Shown: positions 35,622 through 44,357 of the stretch, in pieces
Layout: every line of letters starts with the position of its first letter
How positions within the stretch are numbered: position 1 is the first letter of the stretch
Assembly: GCF_012221945.1 (NCBI RefSeq)
Contig: NZ_CP032549.1
Coordinates: 806,001-870,000 of the forward strand
Reading direction: 5' to 3'
Length of the DNA: 64,000 nt
Source: Glutamicibacter mishrai
Lineage (GTDB): Bacteria > Actinomycetota > Actinomycetes > Actinomycetales > Micrococcaceae
Notes under the pieces: model-generated
What the model saw: the letters and a program-made list of their open reading frames with translations, nothing else
What the model was told of the DNA's origin: nothing
Databases searched by the model: none
Translations under genes and position numbers: made by a program

Positions 35622-36026
35622 CTAGTCTTCGGTTTTCTCCGCTTGCTTCGACGAGACGTCGGTGGCGCCGGTGGCCGGAGTGCCGCTGACCTTGTCGACG
35701 ATCTGCTTGAGCTCATCGGCGTAGAGCGAGTCCTTGGCCGCGTGCTTCGTGCGGTAGCCCGAACGGCCGATCATGTGGGCCGATACCGGAGCGGTCAACA
35801 GCTGCATGCCCCAAGCCAGGAGAAGCAGCGGCACCACAGCCCAGCTGCGCAGGTGGATCGCGAGCCCGGCGAAGATCAGCAGGAATCCGAGGACCTGCGG
35901 CTTTGTGGCCGCGTGCATGCGGGTGAGCATATCGGGGAAGGTGAGCAGGCCGATCCCGGCGATCAGCGACATCAGGCAGCCCAGGATCAGCAGCACCGCG
36001 ACGAGGATATCCAAGAACATCTCCAT
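35622..36026 (-). CDS. mrpG: Mrp Na+/H+ antiporter subunit G
   Basis: MrpG is a small subunit of the multi-subunit Na+/H+ antiporter. The 134-residue protein has three hydrophobic segments: ILVAVLLILGCLMSLIAGIGLLTFPDMLTRMHAATKPQVLG, then FLLIFAGLAIHL and VVPLLLLAWGMQLLTAPVSAHMIGR. FPDMLTRMHAATK and TAPVSAHMIGRSGYR are MrpG/MnhG signatures. A charged tail of about 40 residues follows. It is last in the mrp operon and its start overlaps the mrpF stop, so it depends on the same transcript. It ends before a strong bidirectional terminator. Confidence 0.93.
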   Translation of the reverse strand: MEMFLDILVAVLLILGCLMSLIAGIGLLTFPDMLTRMHAATKPQVLGFLLIFAGLAIHLRSWAVVPLLLLAWGMQLLTAPVSAHMIGRSGYRTKHAAKDSLYADELKQIVDKVSGTPATGATDVSSKQAEKTED

Positions 36027-36292
36027 CAGGCATTCCTCTGATCGGAAACGTAGCGCGAGACGGTGACCGAGCCGATGAAGCCCAGGGTGCAGGCGGCGAT
36101 GACGAACAGCAGGTAGTCCGTGTGCCGGTTGTAGACCATCTCAAGGCACAGGGCCACAGAGATGATCAGCAGCATCACGTCCAGGGCCAGCACGCGATCC
36201 AGGATCGAGGGGCCCTTGGCTACGCGGATGACACAGGCAAGGGTGGCCAGGCCGAGCATGATGCCGCAGATCCACATCACGATTTCCATCAT
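36026..36292 (-). CDS. mrpF: Mrp Na+/H+ antiporter subunit F
   Basis: The 88-residue protein has three transmembrane segments with RVAKGPSILDRVLALDVMLLIISVAL, the MrpF signature, and a final FIGSVTVSRYVSDQR typical of the family. The start is ATG 36292, which overlaps the mrpE stop (ATGA); the longer frame to 36328 lies inside mrpE. A GAGGGG site precedes the start. The small F subunit is required for assembly of the Mrp complex in characterised species. Confidence 0.93.
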   Translation of the reverse strand: MMEIVMWICGIMLGLATLACVIRVAKGPSILDRVLALDVMLLIISVALCLEMVYNRHTDYLLFVIAACTLGFIGSVTVSRYVSDQRNA

Positions 36293-36921
36293 TTCTTGCC
36301 CCTCATTCGCATCAGGTTGGGTCCGCATTCGTGCTTGATCGCGTCGAATTCATCGCGGCTGCCGATCGCCATGATCATCCGGCGTTCGATATCCCGCACC
36401 GCTTCGCGAGCGCGGTCCATATCCTGCTGGGATTCGATGTTGATGTAGTGCAGGTACAAGGTGGAGGAGCTGCGATCCACGTCAATGACGAAGGACCCCG
36501 GGATCAAGGTCAGCACATGGCCGACCGTGGTCACGATCAGGTCCGAGTCGGTACGCAACGGAACCGCGATCACGCCGCTGCGAGTCTTTTTCCCGCGGAA
36601 GACCGCCAGCTTGGCCACTTCGAAGCTGGCCACGAACACCTGGCCGACAAACCAGAAGAACAGCTGCAGGCAGTACCAGGCGTTCATGCGTCCCGAGAGC
36701 ACCACCGGAGGCAGCGGGAAGAGCGTGACGATCAGCAGCGAGATGATCGCGCCGAAGATCAGGTTCGCCGGCGAGAAGTCCTGCCACAGAGCGCACCACA
36801 CAAAAAGCAGCAGGGCCAGCAGCGGCCATTCCTGCTTGAGTGTCGCCCGGTGGCGCACGCCAGAGGTATCCAGCGCGTCATCAATACGCTGGTCGCGAGG
36901 TTTCAAATTCTTAGTCGGCAT
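36289..36921 (-). CDS. mrpE: Mrp Na+/H+ antiporter subunit E
   Basis: The 210-residue protein has a polar N-terminal head of about 30 residues, then hydrophobic segments (WPLLALLLFVWCALWQ, ANLIFGAIISLLIVTLFPLPP, CLQLFFWFVGQVFVASFEVAKLAVF). A cytoplasmic ferredoxin-like domain follows with VPLRTDSDLIVTTVGHVLTLIPGSFVIDVDRSSSTLYLHYIN, characteristic of MrpE/MnhE. The length is somewhat above average because of the C-terminal tail. It sits between mrpD (8 bases upstream) and mrpF (4-base overlap). Confidence 0.94.
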   Translation of the reverse strand: MPTKNLKPRDQRIDDALDTSGVRHRATLKQEWPLLALLLFVWCALWQDFSPANLIFGAIISLLIVTLFPLPPVVLSGRMNAWYCLQLFFWFVGQVFVASFEVAKLAVFRGKKTRSGVIAVPLRTDSDLIVTTVGHVLTLIPGSFVIDVDRSSSTLYLHYINIESQQDMDRAREAVRDIERRMIMAIGSRDEFDAIKHECGPNLMRMRGKK

Positions 36922-36929
36922 CGTCCCTC

Positions 36930-38534
36930 CTATCCAAGTGGCAAGATCGCGGTGATGTAGGCTTCACGGGCGATCAGCTCCGCGGCGACTCGTTCACAGA
37001 ACTCGAAGATCGGCCCGGCAAAAATGGTCAGCGCAATGCCTGCGGCAACCAGCGATCCGGTGGCGTAGCGCATGCCCCACGGCAAGGACTTCGCTTCCAA
37101 TTCCTTCGCGAGCTTCATGCCTAGGGAAGGGTTCTGCGCCCCTCCGGCAACGGTTTCGGCCGCGACCGCAGCCGCTTCGTCCACCAGTTCCTGGTTGGGC
37201 ACCTCGGCATCAGCGGCCCGACGCCAGAAGATGCGGGCCCACACGCGGATGATCGCCAGCAGGGTCAGCAGGCTGGTTAGCAATCCGGCGCCCACCACAG
37301 CCCAGGTCAGCGGGTCGGCATCCTGCACTGCGGCATGGAGCAAGCCGAACTTGCCGAGGAATCCGGAGAACGGGGGGATGCCGCCGAGGTTGATCGCAGG
37401 GATGAAGAAGAGCAGCGACAGGGCCGGGGAAAGCTTGGCCAGCGAGCCGAGCTTGGTGACATTCGAGCTTCCGGCACGGCGTTCGATCAATCCGGCCACC
37501 ATGAACAGCGAGGTCTGCACGATGATGTGGTGCCCGACGTAGTAGATGGTCGCGGCGATGGCCAGCGGTCCCCCGACGGCCACACCGAAGATCAGGTAGC
37601 CGATGTGGCTGGTCAGGGTGAAGGAGAGCATGCGCTTGAAGTCCGTCTGCGCCAGTGCGCCGAGGATACCGATGACCATGGTCAGCGCCGCCACCACAAG
37701 CAGCCCGGCATTGACCACCCCGCCCGGGAAGAGCAACGTTTCGGTGCGCACGATCGCGTAGACGCCGACCTTGGTCAGCAAACCGGCGAATACCGCGGTC
37801 ACCGGTGCGGGCGCCGTCGGGTAGGAGTCAGGCAGCCACAGGGACAGCGGGAACACCGCGGCCTTGATGCCGAAGGCAATCAGCAGCAGCACATGCAAAA
37901 TCAGTTGCGGGCCCTGGTCCAGTTCCGGCAGCTTCACCGCCAGATCGGCCATGTTCACCGTGCCGGTCGCGGCATAGGTCATGGCGATGGCCATCAGGAA
38001 GATCACCGAGGACACCACGGACACCACCACATAGGTGGTACCGGCGCGGATGCGCTCGGCGGTGCCGCCCAGAGTCAGCAGCACGTAGCTGGCGGTCAGC
38101 AGGATTTCGAACCCGACGTACAGGTTGAACAGGTCGGCGGCCAAGAAGGCGTTGGACACGCCGGCCAGCAGGATCAGGTAGGCCGGGTGGAAGACCGAGA
38201 CCGGGCCGGGTTCTTCGCCGTCGGCCAAGCCCTGGCTGGTGGCGAAGAAGAGCACGGCCAGCGAGACGAGGGTGGAGATCAGCAGCATGAAGGAGCTGAA
38301 GCCGTCGACCATCAACGCGATGCCGAAGGGCGAATCCCAGCCGCCGATGTGGATGGCGTAGCTTTCCCCGCCCCACACGGTCGCGAGCATCCCGGCTTCC
38401 AGCACCAGGGTCAGGCACAGGACACCGATGGTGATCAGCCGCTGGGTGCGCACCTGGCGTCGGGCCAGGAACGCGGCGCCGGCGCCGATGATCGGCAGGA
38501 CGACCGCAAGGGGTGCCAAGTCCAGAAAATTCAC
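36930..38534 (-). CDS. mrpD: Mrp Na+/H+ antiporter subunit D
   Basis: MrpD is a NuoN/NuoL-like proton-channel subunit. The 534-residue protein has about 14 transmembrane segments and the core motif region MVDGFSSFMLLISTLVSLAVLFFA, LFNLYVGFEILLTASYVLLTLGG (with the conserved Glu of helix 5), LPDSYPTAPAPVTAVFAGLLTKVGVYAIVR (conserved Lys) and LPPFSGFLGKFGL-like PPFSGFLGK. It overlaps the mrpC stop by four bases. The C-terminal 80 residues, including a charged loop, are longer than in the Bacillus homologue. Confidence 0.95.
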   Translation of the reverse strand: MNFLDLAPLAVVLPIIGAGAAFLARRQVRTQRLITIGVLCLTLVLEAGMLATVWGGESYAIHIGGWDSPFGIALMVDGFSSFMLLISTLVSLAVLFFATSQGLADGEEPGPVSVFHPAYLILLAGVSNAFLAADLFNLYVGFEILLTASYVLLTLGGTAERIRAGTTYVVVSVVSSVIFLMAIAMTYAATGTVNMADLAVKLPELDQGPQLILHVLLLIAFGIKAAVFPLSLWLPDSYPTAPAPVTAVFAGLLTKVGVYAIVRTETLLFPGGVVNAGLLVVAALTMVIGILGALAQTDFKRMLSFTLTSHIGYLIFGVAVGGPLAIAATIYYVGHHIIVQTSLFMVAGLIERRAGSSNVTKLGSLAKLSPALSLLFFIPAINLGGIPPFSGFLGKFGLLHAAVQDADPLTWAVVGAGLLTSLLTLLAIIRVWARIFWRRAADAEVPNQELVDEAAAVAAETVAGGAQNPSLGMKLAKELEAKSLPWGMRYATGSLVAAGIALTIFAGPIFEFCERVAAELIAREAYITAILPLG

Positions 38535-38980
38535 TCTTCCCCCTCGCGCACTGGGCGGCCTTCTTCATCGACGAATTCGGTCGTGTCCTCTGCCACCGGC
38601 GAATCTTCCTCTTCGTCGTAAGCGGTCTTCTGCGAGACCTTGATATCTTCGGTGTCATCCGCCAGTTCATCAGCGCTGGTCAGCGTCCATGAACGATAGA
38701 TCATCGCCAGCAGGAAGGCGGTAACCGCAAAGGTGATCACGATGGCCGTGAGGATCAGCGCCTGCGGCAGCGGGTCCGAATATTCCTCGGCCGCCAGCCC
38801 CGATTGGAAGAGCGGGGCGACACCGCGCCGTCCTCCGCTGGTGAGGATCAGCAGGTTGATGCCGTTGCCCAGCAGCATGATGCCCAGCAGCACGCGGGTG
38901 AGCGTGCGTTCGAGCACCAGATAGAATCCGGCTGCCAGCAGCACCCCGGTGATCACGAGGAAGGTGATGTTCACGCTCAT
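38531..38980 (-). CDS. mrpC: Mrp Na+/H+ antiporter subunit C
   Basis: MrpC is the NuoK-like subunit. The first 100 residues form three transmembrane helices with LVLERTLTRVLLGIMLLGNGINLLIL and DPLPQALILTAIVITFAVTAFLLAMIYRS, both strong family signatures. The remaining 45 residues are a highly acidic cytoplasmic tail rich in Asp and Glu, not found in short MrpC proteins. Start ATG 38980 overlaps the end of the mrpAB gene by four bases, and the stop overlaps mrpD by four, so translation is coupled along the operon. Confidence 0.95.
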   Translation of the reverse strand: MSVNITFLVITGVLLAAGFYLVLERTLTRVLLGIMLLGNGINLLILTSGGRRGVAPLFQSGLAAEEYSDPLPQALILTAIVITFAVTAFLLAMIYRSWTLTSADELADDTEDIKVSQKTAYDEEEDSPVAEDTTEFVDEEGRPVREGEE

Positions 38981-41946
38981 CGTCCAACTCCTGTCCGTGA
39001 TGCTTCAACAAAGTCATGGCGGTCCACCGGGCTGCGTCCTTCGGAGAGCGAATCGATCTCGCTGCCCAGGGAACGCAGGACATCCTGCACCAGGCCCAGC
39101 ACCACCAGGTACACGCCGATGTCAAAGACGGTGGAGGTGACGAACTTGTGCTCGCCGAAGAACCAGAATTCCATGGCGTAGGTGGTGAAGATTTCATCGC
39201 CCAGCAGCAGCGGCACGATCCCTGCCAAGCCCGCCAGGGCGATACCGCCGCCGATCAGCATGCCCGGGGCGACCCGGATCGATTCGGAGAGCTCGATGCG
39301 CCCGCCGGCCAGGTAGCGGATGGTCAGCGCCAGGCCGGCGATCAGGCCGCCGGCAAATCCGCCACCGGGGGTATTGTGCCCGGTGAGCAGCGTGTAGACC
39401 GAGAGGACCAGCACCGAGTGGAACATCAGCCGGGTGACCACTTCGAAGATGATGGAACGCCGTTCGGCCACCAAGGTGCTGCCGGCCATGAGCCAGTCCT
39501 GGTTGCCGCTGGAGGCGAAGCGGCGGGCGATCCGCAGCTCCACTTCCTTCGACTCCTTGCCGCCCATGGCTTCGGATCCCGAGTCGATGCTTCCCGGGGC
39601 CACGTCCTGGGCGCGCACCCGGCTGCCGAAGCTGCGGCCGGCGAAGATCAGCGAGGCCACGCCGGTGGCTGCCGCGGCCAGCACGGTGATTTCCCCGAAG
39701 GTATCCCAGACGCGCATATCGACCAGTGCCACGTTCACGATGTTCTTGCCGTAGCCCTCGTGGTAGGCCAGATCCGGCCAGGCCAGCGAGATGCTCGCTT
39801 CCTGCCGGGCCCCCATCATGGCGATGGCAATGTAGACCACCATCACCGCCAGGGCGATCGCCATCACGGCACGGCCCCACTTGATCCGGGCCACCCCGCC
39901 CCACAGCCGCTTCGGCAGCGCGCGCAGTGCAAGTACGAAGGAGACCAGCACGATGGTCTCCACCAGCAGCTGGGTCAGCGCCAGATCCGGGGCGCCTTGC
40001 AGCGCGAAGATCGCGACCATGCCGTAGCCGGTGACCGAAACCATCAGCACCGCCATGAAACGCTTCGGGGCGATGATGGCCACCACGGCGCCGGCGATGA
40101 TGATGGCGCCGATCAGGATCTGCGCCGGATGATCGGCAATGATCCAGGTCGATGGCCACGGGGTGGCCACGGTCAGCGCGATGCCCAGCGGGATCACCAG
40201 CACCACGCCGAGGATCACTCCGAGGTAGAAGGACAGCGAACCACGCTGGGTGCGGCCGGTGATCCAAATCGCAGCCATATCCAGCGCGTTCACCGACATG
40301 CGGTAGATCTCCTCGGCCGAGGTCATCATGCGGCGAAGCGGAGCTCCGGTGTCGGTTCGGCGGCGGATCCAGTAGAAGGCCACGCCCAGGCTCACCGAGA
40401 TGGCGCTCAATCCCAGTGCCGGGTTGAACCCGGCAAATGGCAGCAGGTGCATTTTGCCCGGTCCGCCCTGGGCCGCCGACCAGTGGATCATCAGCGGTTC
40501 GACCAGTTGCGGGTACACGCCGAGGAACAGGGTCAGGGCCGAGAGCACCAGCAGCGGGGCCAGGAAGATCAGCGTCGGCGCCTTGCATTTCAGTGCGGGC
40601 ACCGAATGCTTTTTCACGCCGAATGCGCCGAAGAAGAATCGCAGCGAGTAGCCCATGGTCAACGCGGCGCCCAGCACCAGGCCGGCCAGGGCTATCGGCC
40701 CCCACCCGGTGTGCAGGTGCAGCGCTGATTCGTAGACCGCTTCCTTGGCGACGAAGCCGAAGAGCAGCGGGACCCCGGCCATCGAGGCGGCCGCGATTCC
40801 GGCGGCCCCGGTCAGGATCGGCATGGCCCGACGCAGTCCGCTGAGCTTGCGGATATCGCGGGTACCGGTGTTGTGGTCGATGATGCCCACGCTCAGGAAC
40901 AGGGTCGCCTTGAACAGACCGTGGGCCAGGGTCATGGCCAGGGCAGCGAAGGCGGCTTCCGGGGTGCCGAAGCCGAAGATGGCGATGATGAAGCCGAGCT
41001 GGGAGACGGTGCCGAAGGCCAGGATGAGCTTGAGGTCGTACTGCTTCAGCGCCCGGAAGCCGCCGATGAGCATGGTCAGGATGCCGATGCCCACAGTCAT
41101 CGGAGCCCACAGGCTGGTCTCGGCGAAGCCCGGTGCCAGGCGCGCGATCAGGTAGACACCGGCCTTGACCATCGCGGCGGCGTGCAGGTAGGCGGAGACC
41201 GGGGTCGGCGCGGCCATAGCGCCGGGCAGCCAGAAGTGGAATGGCACCAGTGCCGACTTGGAAATGGCGCCCACGATAATCAGCGCCACCGCCACATCCG
41301 TGTAGGTGCCCAGGGCGACCAGCTGGTCCGCGGAGGCCATGATCTCCGACAGCTGGTAGCTTCCGGCCTTGGTGCCGAGCATCAGGATGCCGGCGAGCAT
41401 CACCAGCCCGCCAAGGGTCGTGATGATCAACGCGTTCATCGCCGAACGGCGTGCGGTGATCAGCGCCTGGTTGAAGCCGATCAGCAGGTAGGACAGGACG
41501 GAGGTGATTTCCCAGAAGACGAACATGACGATCACGTCGTCGGCGGTGACCAGGCCGGTCATCGCTCCGGCAAAGGCGACCATCTTGGCGGCGAAGCCAC
41601 CGATCTGCGGGTCATCGTTCTTGAAGTAGCGGGCGCAATAGAACAGCACCAGGGCTCCGACACCCAGGATCAGCAGCAAGATGGTGGCCGCCAGGGAGTC
41701 CATGCGGAAGTTCAATCCGATGTTCAGCCCCGGGATCCATTGGATGCTGATGGATGGCGGGGCGTTTGGCGCGCCATTGGCCAGGGAATTGTCGGCGGCA
41801 AGAACTGCGGGAAGCTGGGTCAAGAGCCAGATGAATCCCACTGCAGGCACGACCGCCACCACATAAAAGGCGTTTCGTTTCAGTGCCCGGAAGAGCATCG
41901 GGCACAACAAGGCGGTCACGAACAGCGCAGTGAGAATAACTAGCAC
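38977..41946 (-). CDS. mrpA: Mrp Na+/H+ antiporter fused subunits A and B
   Basis: This 989-residue membrane protein starts the mrp operon. About residues 1-790 are MrpA (NuoL-like: FRMDSLAATILLLILGVGALVLFYCARYF, VFWEITSVLSYLLIGF, LPGAMAAPTPVSAYLHAAAMVKAGVYLIARLAP and the extra C-terminal MrpA helices). From about 830 it is MrpB (FHSVLVLSVYTLLTGHNTPGGGFAGGLIAGLALTIRYLAGG and FDIGVYLVVLGLVQDVLRSLGSEIDSL). The AB fusion is known in actinobacteria. The start is GTG 41946 with AGAGGAG five bases upstream; longer frames lack a ribosome site. The complex exchanges internal Na+ for protons and supports pH and salt tolerance. Confidence 0.95.
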   Translation of the reverse strand: MLVILTALFVTALLCPMLFRALKRNAFYVVAVVPAVGFIWLLTQLPAVLAADNSLANGAPNAPPSISIQWIPGLNIGLNFRMDSLAATILLLILGVGALVLFYCARYFKNDDPQIGGFAAKMVAFAGAMTGLVTADDVIVMFVFWEITSVLSYLLIGFNQALITARRSAMNALIITTLGGLVMLAGILMLGTKAGSYQLSEIMASADQLVALGTYTDVAVALIIVGAISKSALVPFHFWLPGAMAAPTPVSAYLHAAAMVKAGVYLIARLAPGFAETSLWAPMTVGIGILTMLIGGFRALKQYDLKLILAFGTVSQLGFIIAIFGFGTPEAAFAALAMTLAHGLFKATLFLSVGIIDHNTGTRDIRKLSGLRRAMPILTGAAGIAAASMAGVPLLFGFVAKEAVYESALHLHTGWGPIALAGLVLGAALTMGYSLRFFFGAFGVKKHSVPALKCKAPTLIFLAPLLVLSALTLFLGVYPQLVEPLMIHWSAAQGGPGKMHLLPFAGFNPALGLSAISVSLGVAFYWIRRRTDTGAPLRRMMTSAEEIYRMSVNALDMAAIWITGRTQRGSLSFYLGVILGVVLVIPLGIALTVATPWPSTWIIADHPAQILIGAIIIAGAVVAIIAPKRFMAVLMVSVTGYGMVAIFALQGAPDLALTQLLVETIVLVSFVLALRALPKRLWGGVARIKWGRAVMAIALAVMVVYIAIAMMGARQEASISLAWPDLAYHEGYGKNIVNVALVDMRVWDTFGEITVLAAAATGVASLIFAGRSFGSRVRAQDVAPGSIDSGSEAMGGKESKEVELRIARRFASSGNQDWLMAGSTLVAERRSIIFEVVTRLMFHSVLVLSVYTLLTGHNTPGGGFAGGLIAGLALTIRYLAGGRIELSESIRVAPGMLIGGGIALAGLAGIVPLLLGDEIFTTYAMEFWFFGEHKFVTSTVFDIGVYLVVLGLVQDVLRSLGSEIDSLSEGRSPVDRHDFVEASRTGVGR

Positions 41947-42174
41947 GTGTCTCCTCTGTCGACTGGGGGTTGGGCAGAGTGCGATGACCACGAAAAAATA
42001 GTCTGCACCTGTAATTTTATCAGCCGGGCGGTGGCCGATCCCGTGGAATGTGTCGTTCCGGTCATATTTTCCGCAGTTTCCGCGGTCAGCTGATTTTGGG
42101 CTTTTACACTGGAATGTTCCATTTCCGTGTGTGGAGTTCATTCAGGGTTCGAGCGCAACGGGTACCATTCGAGC
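41947..42174. other. Intergenic region between divergent mrp operon and UMF1 transporter
   Basis: This 228-base spacer must contain the mrp promoter and the promoter of the plus-strand transporter. On the minus strand a TAAAAT hexamer near 42020 could be a -10 for mrp, but I find no good -35 at the right distance. No inverted repeat of note was found. Confidence 0.35.
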
Positions 42175-43497
42175 ATGTCGATCAATCAGCCGATGTCACC
42201 GCCGGTCAGCGAAAAATGGCTCAACAAGTACACCTGGGCCTGGGCCAGCTGGGACTGGGGCCAAGCAGCCATCAACGCGGTCATGATCACCTTCGTGTTC
42301 ACCGTGTACCTGACCAGCGATCTCTTCGGCGACAAGGACCACGCCTCGCTGGTGCTCTCCCAGGCCTTGACCGTGGGCGGGCTGGCCATCGCGTTCCTGG
42401 TGCCGGTTACCGGGCTGCGCGCGGATGCCGCCGGCCGGCGCAAGCTGTGGATCGTGGTCAATACGCTGATCCTCGTGGCCATATGCGCGGCCTGCTTCTT
42501 CGTCTACCCGGATCCGGCGTTCCTGTGGTTCGGCGCCATCCTCATTGCGTTGATGTCAGTGGTCAGCGAGTTCGCCGGGGTCAATTACAACGCTGTGCTG
42601 AACCAGATCTCCACCAAGGCCACGGTCGGCAAGGTCTCCGGTTTCGGCTGGGGCATGGGCTACGTCGGCGGCATCCTCGCCTTGGCGCTGGTGCTCTTCG
42701 GCTTTGTCGAACCCATCGTGCAGTGGCCCGGTGCCTCCACCGAGAACTCTTTGAACCTGCGGTTGATTGCCATCTTCTCGGCGGCCTGGTGCCTGGTCTT
42801 CGCGTTGCCGCTGTTCTTCATCATCCCTGAATCCCCTGCGGCCAGCGCGGTGAAGATTCCGCTGAAGGATTCCTACAAGGTGCTGTTCGCGACCATCAAG
42901 AACCTGTGGCGCAGCGACCGGAACCTGCTCTTCTTCCTGTGCTCATCTGCAGTCTTCCGCGACGGGCTGGCCGCGATTTTCACCTTCGGCGGGGTGATCG
43001 CCGCCGGAACCTTCGGCTTCGCACCCTCCGAAGTGATCATCTTCGCGATCGTCGGCAACCTCGTGGCTGCGCTCGGCGCGGTCCTGGGCGGACGACTGGA
43101 CGATGTGCTGGGCCCCAAGATGGTGATCTGCGGTGCGCTCATCGGGCTGCTGGTTGCCGGGGCCGGGGTCTTCCTCTCCCCCGAAGCCAGCGGATTCTGG
43201 ATCTTCGGCCTGCTCTTGTGCCTGTTCGTCGGACCCGCCCAGGCGGCCTCGCGCTCCTATCTCTCCCGGCTGATCCCCGAGGGGCGCGAGGGCGAGCTCT
43301 TCGGCTTGTACGCCACCACCGGCCGAGCCGTTTCCTTCTTGGCGCCCGGGCTGTTCGGCCTGTCCATCGCCTTGGCCACTCCCCTGGTCGCTTCGGGCAG
43401 CGCCCAGCGCTTCGGCATCCTGGGCATCCTCGTGGTGCTGGCTCTTGGCTTGCTGTTGCTGCTGCCGATCCGCTCGCCGCAGAAGTCCGAGGCCTGA
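42175..43497 (+). CDS. UMF1-type MFS transporter
   Basis: The 440-residue protein has twelve predicted transmembrane segments. The N-terminus WLNKYTWAWASWDWGQAAINAVMITFVFTVYLTSDLF contains the conserved W-A-x-W-D-x-G pattern of the UMF1/Atg22-like branch of the major facilitator superfamily. Loop 2-3 has GLRADAAGRRKLW, the MFS motif A region. Members are annotated as putative exporters of amino acids or unknown solutes. The start is ATG 42175; upstream in-frame codons to 42127 lack a ribosome site, and ATG 42196 is also possible. A strong terminator follows. Confidence 0.88.
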   Translation: MSINQPMSPPVSEKWLNKYTWAWASWDWGQAAINAVMITFVFTVYLTSDLFGDKDHASLVLSQALTVGGLAIAFLVPVTGLRADAAGRRKLWIVVNTLILVAICAACFFVYPDPAFLWFGAILIALMSVVSEFAGVNYNAVLNQISTKATVGKVSGFGWGMGYVGGILALALVLFGFVEPIVQWPGASTENSLNLRLIAIFSAAWCLVFALPLFFIIPESPAASAVKIPLKDSYKVLFATIKNLWRSDRNLLFFLCSSAVFRDGLAAIFTFGGVIAAGTFGFAPSEVIIFAIVGNLVAALGAVLGGRLDDVLGPKMVICGALIGLLVAGAGVFLSPEASGFWIFGLLLCLFVGPAQAASRSYLSRLIPEGREGELFGLYATTGRAVSFLAPGLFGLSIALATPLVASGSAQRFGILGILVVLALGLLLLLPIRSPQKSEA

Positions 43498-43521
43498 GCT
43501 TCTCGCGACAGGGGTTAAAAC

Positions 43522-43556
43522 AATGGATCGGCCCCGCTTCGGGGCCGATCCATTAT
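43522..43556. terminator. Bidirectional terminator between UMF1 transporter and dcd
   Basis: A perfect 15-bp stem (arms 43522-43536 and 43540-43554, loop of three) followed by ATTT lies between two convergent genes. Confidence 0.9.
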
Positions 43557-43561
43557 TTCAT

Positions 43562-44143
43562 TTAGCTTTCGATGTCCGTTCGGTGGAAGTTCAGGTGGCT
43601 GCGTGATGCCGTTGGCCCGCGCTGCCCCTGGTAGCGGTTGCCGTACGGGCCCGAGCCATATGGGTGCTCGGTGGCGGAAGTCAGCTTGAAGAAGCACAAC
43701 TGCCCGATCTTCGAACCAGGCCACAGCTTGATCGGCAAGGTCGCCATATTAGACAGTTCCAAGGTCACGTGGCCGGAAAAGCCCGGGTCGATGAATCCAG
43801 CGGTGGAGTGGGTGAGCAAGCCCAGGCGGCCTAGCGAGCTCTTGCCTTCCAGACGGGCTGCCACGGAGTGCCCGAGGGTCACCACTTCGTAGGTCGAACC
43901 GAGCACGAATTCGCCCGGGTGCAGGATGAATGGCTCGTCCGGGTCGACCTCGACCAGGCGGGTGAGCTCATCTTGTTCCACGGACGGATCGATGTGCGCA
44001 TATTTGTGGTTGTCGAAAAGCCGGAAGAACCGGTCAATGCGAACGTCCACGGATGCGGGCTGGACCATATTCGGGTCAAAGGGCTCAAGCCCAATCTCAC
44101 CGGACGCTATTTCTCGACGAATGTCACCATCTGAATACAACAC
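43562..44143 (-). CDS. dcd: dCTP deaminase
   Basis: Dcd converts dCTP to dUTP for thymidylate synthesis; some actinobacterial members also cleave dUTP to dUMP. The 193-residue protein has [40 protein letters not shown] at the N-terminus. The active-site block [37 protein letters not shown] and the C-terminal [21 protein letters not shown] follow; all are near-invariant. The start is difficult: homologues begin at the GTG at 44143, but the GGAGG site is only two bases away from it. ATG 44176 would add 11 residues. I keep GTG 44143 by homology. Confidence 0.93.
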   Translation of the reverse strand: MLYSDGDIRREIASGEIGLEPFDPNMVQPASVDVRIDRFFRLFDNHKYAHIDPSVEQDELTRLVEVDPDEPFILHPGEFVLGSTYEVVTLGHSVAARLEGKSSLGRLGLLTHSTAGFIDPGFSGHVTLELSNMATLPIKLWPGSKIGQLCFFKLTSATEHPYGSGPYGNRYQGQRGPTASRSHLNFHRTDIES

Positions 44144-44357
44144 GCCTCCAAATTTATCGTGTGCAGGCCCAATCATTGAACTCTTCGAGCAAATATGTAG
44201 GTTTTCTTATCCTCGGCAACCTCCCGATTCTCGGAAAGCCACGTTTTGTTCACCCTGGCAGTGATGGATTTCCCATTACTTCCCCAGTAATCCGGGCTAT
44301 CGTTGATGTAGGGTTCGCCCCTTTTCATCACTTCGCGACACAAGGGTTTACTACATC
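44144..44357. other. Intergenic region between dcd and the VanY-like gene
   Basis: The 214-base, AT-rich region between divergent genes holds their promoters. A short perfect inverted repeat ATTACT-N5-AGTAAT lies at 44275-44291, framed by GGATT (44266-44270) and AATCC (44289-44293), an operator or alternative RNA stem. I looked for c-di-AMP (ydaO) riboswitch landmarks because the downstream gene is a cell-wall hydrolase, and found none. Confidence 0.4.

Noticed and set aside
37335-38621. Plus-strand open frame opposite mrpD, rich in Gln, His, Asp and Gly
   Set aside because: Such composition is the typical reverse-strand shadow of membrane-protein genes. No ribosome site or homology.
44144-44357. 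Possible c-di-AMP (ydaO) riboswitch before the VanY-like gene
   Set aside because: The conserved ydaO landmarks are not found; only a short palindrome is present.
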